A DNA stretch of 14,851 nucleotides, from the NCBI GenBank assembly GCA_937876225.1, contig CALFIC010000188.1:1-14851 (forward strand), in the 5' to 3' direction. Below the pieces are notes generated by a model. That model ran no database searches, was not told the DNA's origin, and saw only the letters and a program-made list of their open reading frames with translations. Below are positions 1 through 6,331 of the stretch, one piece after another (the stretch's first letter is position 1; each line of letters starts with the position of its first letter). The stretch comes from an uncultured Chloroflexota bacterium. Lineage in GTDB: Bacteria; Chloroflexota; Chloroflexia; Chloroflexales; Roseiflexaceae. The position numbers and the translations under genes are program-made.

Positions 1-9
1 CACGCCTAG

Positions 10-54
10 GGAGATTCCACGCTCCGGGTGCCAGCACCCTGCATGGAATGACGC
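10..54 (+). repeat. Palindromic interspersed repeat, copy 1
   Basis: Arms GGAGATTCCACGCT and GCATGGAATGACGC surround a tip hairpin GGGTGC/GCACCC with a 2-nt loop (26-39). The arms also pair with each other imperfectly (ATTCCACGC with GCATGGAAT, 8 of 9 positions). A second copy with the same arms but a different tip stem lies at 4245-4291 in the opposite orientation. The pattern is that of a REP-like or MITE-like intergenic element. No gene is seen between base 1 and the dehydrogenase start at 227; this repeat, a small inverted repeat (71-87) and the promoter fill that stretch. Confidence 0.75.
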
Positions 55-70
55 TTGACGGGGTTTTGGT

Positions 71-87
71 ATAGGTATTGGACCTAT
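71..87. repeat. Short inverted repeat upstream of the + operon
   Basis: ATAGGT (71-76) and ACCTAT (82-87) form a perfect 6-bp inverted repeat around a 5-nt spacer, about 60 bp upstream of the -10 box at 145-150. It could be a regulator-binding site, but its position is upstream of the usual repressor zone and the match is short, so it may be chance. Confidence 0.25.
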
Positions 88-121
88 GAGGCAATTGTCA
101 AGTCAGCATCAGCCGCGTGCC

Positions 122-150
122 CTGCCATCACGGTAGCAAGGTGCTATAAT
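122..150 (+). promoter_or_regulatory. Sigma-70-type promoter of the dehydrogenase/GH116 operon
   Basis: A perfect TATAAT (145-150) is preceded by TGC, giving an extended -10. A weak -35 (CTGCCA, 122-127, 4 of 6 matches to TTGACA) sits 17 bp upstream. Transcription would start near 157, leaving a leader of about 70 nt before the ATG at 227. GAGGAG at 213-218 serves as ribosome-binding site. Confidence 0.6.
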
Positions 151-226
151 TTAGCAACGGATTATTTTGATCTCGACATTTGTCGATTCTATATCGTCAG
201 CATCGGCCGATTGAGGAGCGCGCACT

Positions 227-1513
227 ATGACCACCCCCCAAGCACAATTATTCGATCGCATTGCCCAGCGCACTGCACGCATCGGCATCATCGGTGTGGG
301 GTATGTGGGGCTGCCCCTGGCCGTCGTCTTTGCCGAAGCCGGCTTTCGCGTCACCGGGTTTGACCTGAGTAGCGAACGCGCCGCCATCATCAACCGCGGC
401 GAAAGCTATATCGACGACATCCCCAACGCCACCGTGGCCCGGCTTGTCAACGCCGGACTGCTCGATGCAACCACCGACATGGAGCGCTTGCGCGACATGG
501 ACGCCATTAGTGTGTGTGTTCCCACCCCCCTGAGCAAAACCCGCGACCCCGACATGTCGGCCGTGCTTAGTGCCGCCGACCATATCGCCAAACGCCTGCG
601 CCCCGGCCAAGTGATTGTGCTCGAAAGCACCACCTACCCAGGGACGACCCGCGAAATCTTTTTGCCCCGCATTAGCGAACAAGGCTTCAAAATCGGCCAC
701 GATGTCTTTTTGGCCTTTTCGCCCGAACGGGTCGATCCAGGTCGGCTCGATTGGACCACCAAAAACACTCCCAAGGTGATGGGCGGCATCACCCCTGCCT
801 GTTTGCAGGCCGGGCAAGCCTTGTACGAATCCGCCATCCAGCGCGTGGTGCCGGTGAGTAGCCCCGAAGCGGCCGAAATGGCCAAACTCCTCGAAAACAC
901 CTTCCGAGCTGTCAACATCGGGCTGGTCAACGAAGTATTGCTAATGTGTGACCGCTTGGGGCTCAATGCCTGGGAAGTCATCGAAGCCGCCGCCACCAAA
1001 CCATTTGGCTTTATGAAATTCACCCCAGGACCAGGGCTCGGTGGCCACTGCATCCCCATCGACCCGCTCTATTTGTCGTGGAAGCTCAAAACGCTCGATT
1101 ACACCGCCCGCTTTATCGAACTGGCCAGCGAAGTCAACACCGGGATGCCCCGCTATTGGGTGCAAAAAGTAGCCGATGCCCTCAACGATCGCAGCAAATC
1201 GATACGGGGCAGTCAGATTTTGGTGCTGGGAGTGGCATATAAAAAAGACGTATCGGACGTCCGTGAATCGCCAGCGTTGGATATCATCCATCTCTTGCGC
1301 GAAAAAGGAGCCAACGTGCGCTTCCACGATCCGCATGTCACCAGCATTCGCATCGAAGAAACCCGGCTCTATGGCGAAAAAGAATTGATTCCCGCGTTAC
1401 AAGCAAGCGATTGTGTGATTGTGGCCACGGATCATAGTAGCTATGATTGGTCGCTAGTCAAAACTCACACCCCGCTCCTGATTGATACCCGCAATGCCGT
1501 GCGCGTGGGGTAA
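227..1513 (+). CDS. Nucleotide-sugar 6-dehydrogenase (UDP-GlcNAc/UDP-Glc dehydrogenase family)
   Basis: A 428-residue NAD-dependent dehydrogenase that should oxidise C6 of a UDP-sugar to the uronate in two steps, supplying precursors for surface polysaccharide. The N-terminal Rossmann domain carries GVGYVGLP (23-30, GxGxxG). The central domain has FSPERVDPG (164-172), EMAKLLENTFRAVNI with a conserved Lys at 220, and the catalytic loop GPGLGGHCIPIDP with the thiol Cys275. The C-terminal UDP-binding domain has GVAYKKDVSDVRESPALDI (335-353). The VRESPALDI segment and the length (WbpA is about 436 residues) favour the WbpA/TviB UDP-N-acetylhexosamine branch over classical UDP-glucose dehydrogenase, but substrate cannot be fixed from sequence. 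The start at 227 follows GAGGAG by 8 nt. It is the first gene of an operon; the GH116 gene begins 27 bp after its stop. All key residues are present, so it should be active. Confidence 0.93.
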   Translation: MTTPQAQLFDRIAQRTARIGIIGVGYVGLPLAVVFAEAGFRVTGFDLSSERAAIINRGESYIDDIPNATVARLVNAGLLDATTDMERLRDMDAISVCVPTPLSKTRDPDMSAVLSAADHIAKRLRPGQVIVLESTTYPGTTREIFLPRISEQGFKIGHDVFLAFSPERVDPGRLDWTTKNTPKVMGGITPACLQAGQALYESAIQRVVPVSSPEAAEMAKLLENTFRAVNIGLVNEVLLMCDRLGLNAWEVIEAAATKPFGFMKFTPGPGLGGHCIPIDPLYLSWKLKTLDYTARFIELASEVNTGMPRYWVQKVADALNDRSKSIRGSQILVLGVAYKKDVSDVRESPALDIIHLLREKGANVRFHDPHVTSIRIEETRLYGEKELIPALQASDCVIVATDHSSYDWSLVKTHTPLLIDTRNAVRVG

Positions 1514-1540
1514 TCCCCTCGCCACTCAAAGGATACGACA

Positions 1541-4096
1541 ATGACGTCACGCCCCAAAATCCCCGTCGTCCGCCATTATGACCAACAGCACCTCAGCACC
1601 ATTGCCTTGCCCCTCGGAGGCATCGGCACCGGCACCGTAGCCCTCGGCGGGCGCGGTGATTTGCGCGACTGGGAAGTGGGCAATCGCCCCGCCAAAAAAT
1701 TCCGCCCCGATACGGCATTTTTGGCGGTGCGCGTCCAAGCACCCAATAGCGAGCCAATGACGTTGGCGCTCGAAGGCCCACTCGAAGCCCACGAATACCA
1801 AGGCGCCTATGGTGCGGCGGTCGCCCATCACGGTCTGCCCCGCTTCCGCGAATGTAGCTTCGATGCCGCCTACCCTTTTGGGGTAGTGCATTTGGCCGAC
1901 GCCGCCATGCCGATTACCGTCGACATCGAGGGATTTAACCCGTTTACGCCACCCAACGCCAGCGACAGTGGCATCCCGATGGCGGCGCTGACGTATCATT
2001 TTCATAATCAGAGCAATCAAGCGCTACAAATCGATGTGGTTGCCTCGATCCAAAACTTCCTCGGCACGATTTATACCCCCGGCGGGTATGGTGCCAGTAT
2101 CGTCAATGATTTTTTTGCCCAGAGCGATGAACAAAAAACCTTTCACCGCAATCTCATCGACTACCGCACCGCACCCCGCATCCACGGGCTGCTGTATACC
2201 CCAGCGCCGGCAGTGGCGGGGAGCGAGCAAGACGGCAGTTTGGCACTGGCATTTGTCGATGCCCAACAGGTCACGCATCGCACCGGCTGGGCCGACTATA
2301 CCTGGGGCGATTCGTTGCTGGACTTCTGGGATGACTTCCGGGGCGACGGGGCGCTCGAGGCGCGCACAAGTGCCGCCCTCAAGCCCATCGGCTCGTTGGC
2401 GCAACGCACCACCCTGGCGCCTCACGCCAGCGCCAGCATGACGGTGCTGATTACCTGGCATTTCCCCAACCGCGTGGCCTGGCGCTCCGAAGAATACGGC
2501 GCCATGCACTTTGGCGAATATACCGACACGGTGGTGGGCAACGAATACACCACCCGCTATGCCGATGCCTGGGAAGTGGTCACCCAGACGGTGCCCCGGC
2601 TGGATGCCTTGCGCACCCAAACCCTAGAGTTTGTCGATGCCCTGACCGGTGCCGATATGCCCCCAGCCATCGTCGAAGCAGCCTTGTTTAATTTGAGCAC
2701 CTTGCGCAGTCAGACCGTCTTTCGCACCGCCGATGGACGCTTGTTTGGCTGGGAAGGGACCGACGATGCCCGTGGCTCGTGCTTTGGCACCTGCACCCAC
2801 GTGTGGAATTACGAGCAGGCCACGGGTTTTTTGTTTGGGTCACTAGCCAAAACCATGCGCGAAAATGAGTTTTTGTATGCCACCCGCACAAATGGCCAAA
2901 TGAGCTTCCGCATCGGCTTGCCGCTGAGCAACGCCCAAGCTTGGCCCACCGCTGCCGCCGACGGCCAGATGGGCTGTATCGTCAAGCTCTACCGCGACTG
3001 GCGCCTGAGTGGTGACACGCGCTGGTTGGAACGCCTCTACCCCCACGCCAAAGCGGCCTTGGCCTTTGCCTGGATTCCCAATGGCTGGGATGGTGACCGC
3101 GACGGCGTGATGGAAGGGTGCCAGCACAACACCATGGATGTCGAGTATTTTGGTCCCAATCCCCAGATGACCATTTGGTACTTGGCCGCCTTGCGGGCCG
3201 GCGAAGAGATGGCCAAGGCGATGCACGACAGCGAATTCGCCAGCGAATGCCGGCGGTTGTTTAAATCAGGGGCAGCCTGGACCGAACAACACCTCTTCAA
3301 CGGCGAATATTACCGCCACGAAGTGCGCCCGCCCATGGACGCCGCCAATATTGCCGACGGCATCCGCCACATGGTAATGGGCGCATCCAACTTGGTGGAG
3401 CCCGAATTGCAACTCGGCGATGGCTGCTTGGTCGATCAACTCATCGGGCAGTATTTGGCGCATATCAGTGGCCTCGGTAACTTGACGGCGGCCAGCCAAC
3501 AACGCACCACATTGGAAAGTATCTACAAATACAACCGCCAAACGGGCTTCCATCATCACTTCAACCATATGCGCAGTTTCGTGCTGGGGGATGAATCAGC
3601 GCTCCTGATGGCATCATACCCGCGCGGTAATCGCCCGGCTCGGCCCTTCCCCTACTTCACCGAAGTGATGACCGGCTTTGAATATACTGCTGCCGCTGGC
3701 ATGATTTATAGTGGGCTACGTGACGAGGCGGTGCAAGTGGTCAGCGATATCCGCGCCCGCTACGACGGCGCCAAACGCAGCCCGTTTGACGAAGCCGAAT
3801 GCGGCCACCACTACGCCCGGGCAATGGCCAGTTTTGGGCTGATTATGGCCTGGACGGGGCAACAATATAGTGCGGTCACTGGGGCGATGTCGTTTCGCGA
3901 ACTCACCGACCACAGCAGTCAATTTTGGGCAACGGGCTATGCTTGGGGCACCATCGATCGCCGCGGCGACACCTACGTGTTGACCATTTATGCCGGCGAG
4001 TTGCACTTGTCGAGTCTAACGGTGGGCGACGACACCTTGGTGGAGTTTGGGGTCATTCAGCAACTCGGGCGCGGTGCCTTGCAGTTCCAAGGGTAG
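1541..4096 (+). CDS. GH116 family glycoside hydrolase (glucosylceramidase/beta-glucosidase-like)
   Basis: An 851-residue protein with an N-terminal beta-sandwich (about 15-340, opening with LPLGGIGTGTVALGGRGDLRDWE) and a C-terminal (alpha/alpha)6 catalytic barrel (about 370-780), as in human GBA2 and bacterial GH116 beta-glucosidases. From family alignment by eye, the nucleophile is likely Glu405 in GWEG (403-406) and the acid/base Asp533 in NTMDVEYFG. Other family segments are GDGCLVDQLIGQYLA (626-640), EVMTGFEYTAAAGMI (708-722) and ECGHHYARAMASFG (753-766). No signal peptide or membrane segment is seen, so it should act in the cytoplasm on an imported glycoside or glycolipid. AAGGA at 1529-1533 precedes the ATG by 7 nt, and the 27-bp gap to the dehydrogenase indicates an operon. 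The sequences around both catalytic residues differ from the GBA2 pattern (LEGxEY and ADQTYDGW as I recall them), so specificity may be for another beta-hexoside, such as an N-acetylglucosaminide. Confidence 0.88.
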   Translation: MTSRPKIPVVRHYDQQHLSTIALPLGGIGTGTVALGGRGDLRDWEVGNRPAKKFRPDTAFLAVRVQAPNSEPMTLALEGPLEAHEYQGAYGAAVAHHGLPRFRECSFDAAYPFGVVHLADAAMPITVDIEGFNPFTPPNASDSGIPMAALTYHFHNQSNQALQIDVVASIQNFLGTIYTPGGYGASIVNDFFAQSDEQKTFHRNLIDYRTAPRIHGLLYTPAPAVAGSEQDGSLALAFVDAQQVTHRTGWADYTWGDSLLDFWDDFRGDGALEARTSAALKPIGSLAQRTTLAPHASASMTVLITWHFPNRVAWRSEEYGAMHFGEYTDTVVGNEYTTRYADAWEVVTQTVPRLDALRTQTLEFVDALTGADMPPAIVEAALFNLSTLRSQTVFRTADGRLFGWEGTDDARGSCFGTCTHVWNYEQATGFLFGSLAKTMRENEFLYATRTNGQMSFRIGLPLSNAQAWPTAAADGQMGCIVKLYRDWRLSGDTRWLERLYPHAKAALAFAWIPNGWDGDRDGVMEGCQHNTMDVEYFGPNPQMTIWYLAALRAGEEMAKAMHDSEFASECRRLFKSGAAWTEQHLFNGEYYRHEVRPPMDAANIADGIRHMVMGASNLVEPELQLGDGCLVDQLIGQYLAHISGLGNLTAASQQRTTLESIYKYNRQTGFHHHFNHMRSFVLGDESALLMASYPRGNRPARPFPYFTEVMTGFEYTAAAGMIYSGLRDEAVQVVSDIRARYDGAKRSPFDEAECGHHYARAMASFGLIMAWTGQQYSAVTGAMSFRELTDHSSQFWATGYAWGTIDRRGDTYVLTIYAGELHLSSLTVGDDTLVEFGVIQQLGRGALQFQG

Positions 4097-4132
4097 GTTG
4101 ATATCTAACAGTAGCGCCATGCGACGGAGTAG

Positions 4133-4206
4133 GGGCGATTACGCTACGGCGCACATGTGCTGATTGTGACAACAGGCACTGAACAGAGCGCCGTAGCCAA
4201 TCGCCC
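4133..4206. repeat. 74-bp imperfect inverted repeat after the GH116 gene
   Basis: The arm at 4133-4152 (GGGCGATTACGCTACGGCGC) is the near-exact reverse complement of 4188-4206, differing by one extra base and one substitution, with a 35-bp spacer. No T-tract follows on either strand, so it is not an obvious Rho-independent terminator. It lies between convergent genes, next to other repeats, and may be a separate intergenic repeat family. Confidence 0.65.
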
Positions 4207-4207
4207 G

Positions 4208-4234
4208 TGTAATAAAGTCGGAAGTTTGAAGTAA
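4208..4234 (+). repeat. 27-bp direct repeat, left copy
   Basis: Begins TGTAATAAAGTCGGAA and ends TGAAGTAA. It matches 4303-4329 at 24 of 27 positions; the three differences are adjacent (GTT against TCG). The two copies start 95 bp apart and bracket the palindromic repeat at 4245-4291. Confidence 0.75.
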
Positions 4235-4244
4235 TACAACCCCA

Positions 4245-4291
4245 GCGTCATTCCATGCCGGTTGTCACGGCAACCGTAGCGTGGAATCTCC
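4245..4291 (-). repeat. Palindromic interspersed repeat, copy 2
   Basis: Read on the minus strand this has the same arms as copy 1 (GGAGATTCCACGCT and GCATGGAATGACGC). Its tip hairpin is CGGTTG/CAACCG with a 6-nt loop (4259-4276) instead of GGGTGC/GCACCC. It is oriented opposite to copy 1, and the two copies bracket the dehydrogenase/GH116 operon. Confidence 0.75.
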
Positions 4292-4302
4292 GTGGCGCGC
4301 CA

Positions 4303-4329
4303 TGTAATAAAGTCGGAATCGTGAAGTAA
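4303..4329 (+). repeat. 27-bp direct repeat, right copy
   Basis: Partner of the repeat at 4208-4234, with 24 of 27 identical bases. Together they flank the second palindromic element. They could be an old target duplication or part of a compound intergenic repeat. Confidence 0.75.
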
Positions 4330-4339
4330 CAGAAAATCT

Positions 4340-4376
4340 ACCGCTACCGTATCGCTGTCCGCGATGCAGTAGCGGT
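4340..4376 (-). terminator. Hairpin terminator of the pentapeptide-repeat gene
   Basis: ACCGCTAC (4340-4347) pairs with GTAGCGGT (4369-4376), and the stem continues inward through GTATCGC/GCGATGC to a 5-nt loop. This gives 16 paired positions with one mismatch and one G-U. On the minus strand it is followed by AGATTTTCT. The hairpin overlaps the last codons and the TAG stop (4344-4346) of the pentapeptide frame. Because the GH116 gene converges on it, it may also stop plus-strand transcription. Confidence 0.6.
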
Positions 4377-5276
4377 TTTGGTTGGTGTCAGTACTTGCTT
4401 CCCTAAGCCACCAATGGTGGTTCGGGAAGGGGTTTGCGTGGTGGTCGCTGTTGCCGTGCTGGTTGGGGTTCGAGTGAGCGTATTTGTTTTGGTGAGTGTA
4501 TTCGTTTGGGTCGATGTCTTGGTGGGTGTATTGGTTTTGGTGGGCGTATTCGTTCGGGTGGGTGTACTCGTTTGGGTCGCCGTAGCAGTTTTGGTCGATG
4601 TCATGGTTGGGGTATTGGTTTTGGTTGGGGTAGTAGTTTTCGTTGGTGTAGTGGTTATTGTCGACGTAGTAGTTTTCGTTGGTGTAGTAGTTATTGTTGA
4701 CGTAGTGGTTTTGGTTACTGTAGTGGTATTTGTGGGTGTATTGGTTTGGGTAGCGGTGCTTGTTACCGTCGCTGTGCTCGTTGCGGTCGACGTCGCAGTG
4801 GCGGTGTTCGTGGGGGTTGTTGTTTTCGTGTCAGTACTGGTGGAGGTATTTGAAGAAGTTGGAGTGTTGGTCGAGGTTTTGGTTGGGGTACTACTTGGTG
4901 TTGGGGTACTACTTGGTGTTGGGGTAATGCTTGGTGTTGAGGTGTTAGTTTGAGTGGCCAAGGCATTCTGGCAACCTGTCAGTCTCGTACTATATTGACC
5001 ATTGGGACAAATTGTGTTGTTCCAATTTGCACTGTACAAATTCGCACCGCTCAAATTCGCACCGCTCAAATTCGCATAGCTCAAATTCGCATAGCTCAAA
5101 TCTGCGTTAATCAAATTTGCGTTAGTCAAATTCGCGTTAGTCAAATTTGCAAGGAACAAGTTCATATTACTCAAGTTCGCACCGCTCAAATTCGCATTTT
5201 TCAAAAAAGAAAAACTCAAAGTTGAGTTATTTTTAAATGTGGCATTCGCAAAATTCGTATTTAGAAGATATGCCTT
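4344..5276 (-). pseudogene. Pentapeptide-repeat protein with Thr-rich tail, 5' end lost at IS982 edge
   Basis: The frame encodes a pentapeptide-repeat solenoid (A-N/D-L-x-x units such as NLSGA, NLTNA, DLSYA) for at least 70 residues. A capping segment with two cysteines (TICPNGQYSTRLTGC) follows, then about 190 residues of alternating Thr with Pro, Lys, Ser, Ala or Asn, of the kind used as extended surface linkers. Repeat-like residues (NTNFANATF) continue upstream of the first possible start, a TTG at 5219 without a ribosome-binding site, right up to the IS end at 5277. No ATG or GTG start exists in that stretch, and no pentapeptide coding appears beyond the other end of the IS. The N-terminus, and any signal peptide, therefore seems missing. 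The frame is otherwise open to its TAG. Function unknown; a short protein from the TTG or an internal ATG cannot be excluded. Confidence 0.7.
5026..5205 (-). repeat. Twelve tandem 15-bp units encoding pentapeptides
   Basis: On the plus strand the units read like TTCGCACCGCTCAAA. The copies at 5041-5055 and 5056-5070 are identical, as are 5071-5085 and 5086-5100. The 15-bp period equals one pentapeptide, so the array can grow or shrink without changing the frame. The identical neighbours suggest recent unit duplication. Confidence 0.8.
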
Positions 5277-5291
5277 ACCCTGATTGCTAGT

Positions 5292-6104
5292 CTAGCGGTA
5301 ATTTGACACACTCAACGCACAGAGTGATGCGGCAATCTTAAGTGAGACACCGGCAACAATCCGGGTATGAAGTCGGGCAACACCCATCTTCTCAAGTTGG
5401 CTATTGCAGGTCTCAATGCGCTTGCGGTGCATGCGCAGGAGTTGCTGTTCCGCCGGGGTATTAGGATTCATATTTGCACGTTGGATGGCGATCATGGTCA
5501 CACCGTAGCGTGCATCAAGTTGGTGTCGGAGTGGTTCACTGACGTAGCCACGATCTCCGAGTAGAATCGCGCCAAATGGTAAGGTACATGCCAAATCATC
5601 GACTGCGGTGGTGTCATGTGGACGAGCTGGGCGGAGGACAAAGCGTGCAGGAATACCCGCACTATCACAAATGAGGTGGAGTTTCCAGCCGAAATAGCGT
5701 TCGTCTTTGGCATAACATCTGCCATCGTATTGCGCGCCACGGACTTTGGTACAACGTTTTGCGCGGGCACGACGACACACAGGAATTGGCATACTGTCAA
5801 TAATATAAATGGTTGATATGCTAATCATATCTGACAATAGTTCAGGCAAATATGCCATCCAATCACGTAATGCATGGAGACGACGATTCAATCGTGAATG
5901 GCTTATTGACCCGGATAAATACTGCAATTTTTGCATGACATCGAGCGCAATTCGATGATTATTGGCAAAGTACTTGGCTGCGACGAGCGCGACGGTCACG
6001 ACTTCACTGTCGGGAACTTTTGCACGCACATCAGTCTGATGGTCAAGATTGGTCATGGCGGTATCAATCAATACAAAAGTTGTTATAATCCAAATGGCGT
6101 CCAT
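5292..6104 (-). CDS. IS982-family DDE transposase
   Basis: A 270-residue transposase that should cut and join the ends of the surrounding element. The catalytic triad is visible as Asp103 (IIDSMPIPVC), Asp184 (GDRGYVS) and Glu231 (KRIETCNSQLEKMG). KLHLICDSAGIP (141-152) is a further family segment. No frameshift or internal stop, so it is likely functional. I chose the ATG at 6104 because AAAGGA precedes it closely and the protein then begins at the usual N-terminal helix. An in-frame ATG at 6158 and a TTG at 6167 would add 18 or 21 residues but lack a ribosome-binding site. The TAG stop (5294-5292) abuts the terminal repeat. Both the preferred start and the upstream ATG lie in the arms of an inverted repeat. 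Confidence 0.9.
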   Translation of the reverse strand: MDAIWIITTFVLIDTAMTNLDHQTDVRAKVPDSEVVTVALVAAKYFANNHRIALDVMQKLQYLSGSISHSRLNRRLHALRDWMAYLPELLSDMISISTIYIIDSMPIPVCRRARAKRCTKVRGAQYDGRCYAKDERYFGWKLHLICDSAGIPARFVLRPARPHDTTAVDDLACTLPFGAILLGDRGYVSEPLRHQLDARYGVTMIAIQRANMNPNTPAEQQLLRMHRKRIETCNSQLEKMGVARLHTRIVAGVSLKIAASLCALSVSNYR

Positions 6105-6163
6105 GAAAATTCCTTTGTGATGAGTTTTGAGCAAACACATCGTGTCAGGATTTTTCATGGACG
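6098..6163 (-). promoter_or_regulatory. Inverted repeat masking the transposase start
   Basis: The arms at 6098-6113 and 6148-6163 are 16 bases each and pair at 15 positions around a 34-nt loop. In the minus-strand transcript the 3' arm holds the start codon (6104-6102) and part of the AAAGGA ribosome-binding site. Any RNA that begins upstream of the first arm, for example one entering from outside the IS, could fold and hide the start. A transcript starting inside the loop would stay translatable. This resembles the read-through protection known from IS10 and IS50. The function is inferred. Confidence 0.6.
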
Positions 6164-6228
6164 TCAACTAGCAATCAGAGTATGTATACATTATTAGTGA
6201 TGTAAATGGCAAGCACAAACTTATAAAA

Positions 6229-6272
6229 CAACCGTGCGTGAGTGATATACTTGTATCACTCACGCACGGTTG
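6229..6272 (-). terminator. Terminator of the kinase/cupin/oxidoreductase cluster
   Basis: The 19-bp perfect stem from 6229-6247 to 6254-6272 (core ACCGTGCGTGAGTGAT), with a 6-nt loop, is followed on the minus strand by TTTTATAAG. It lies about 60 bp after the kinase stop and before the IS end. It should end the minus-strand operon and insulate the IS from it. Confidence 0.8.
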
Positions 6273-6331
6273 CAAACAAACACATTTTTCAGACAATCGA
6301 TTTAGTTTTTATACCATATTACCAAGCGTAT

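Larger units (their letters stand above)
5277..6181 (-). mobile_element. IS982-family insertion sequence, 905 bp
   Basis: The ends are 15-bp terminal inverted repeats: ACCCTGATTGCTAGT at 5277-5291 and, read inward on the minus strand, ACTCTGATTGCTAGT at 6167-6181 (14 of 15 identical). The starting AC and the single DDE transposase fit the IS982 family, although the element is a little shorter than the usual 1 kb or so. I see no convincing target-site duplication: the flanks are ATATGCCTT on the left and ATGTATACA on the right. The element is inserted at the 5' edge of the pentapeptide frame and transcribed in the same direction. Confidence 0.85.

Noticed and set aside
55..60. TTGACG as the -35 of a promoter just after the first palindrome
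   Set aside because: At 16-18 bp spacing no -10-like hexamer follows. The TATAAT at 145-150 is too far away.
55..363. Plus-strand open frame of 102 residues overlapping the dehydrogenase start
   Set aside because: It overlaps 137 bp of a well-supported gene in another frame, has no ribosome-binding site and shows no recognisable protein pattern.
4378..4953. Plus-strand Val-rich open frame of 191 residues opposite the Thr-rich tail
   Set aside because: Thr codons ACN read as valine-type codons on the opposite strand, so the open frame is a by-product of low complexity. The minus frame continues into real pentapeptide repeats and has a terminator.
5026..5205. CRISPR-like array
   Set aside because: The 15-bp units are contiguous without spacers and encode pentapeptides in frame.
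6162..6167. TTGACG at the IS right end as the transposase -35
   Set aside because: The hexamer 17 bp downstream (CACGAT) matches the -10 at only 3 of 6 positions. It could serve weakly, but not well enough to annotate.
5268..6190. Target-site duplication around the IS
   Set aside because: The flanks share only TATG at different distances from the two ends. No repeat of 3-9 bp lies directly next to both terminal repeats.
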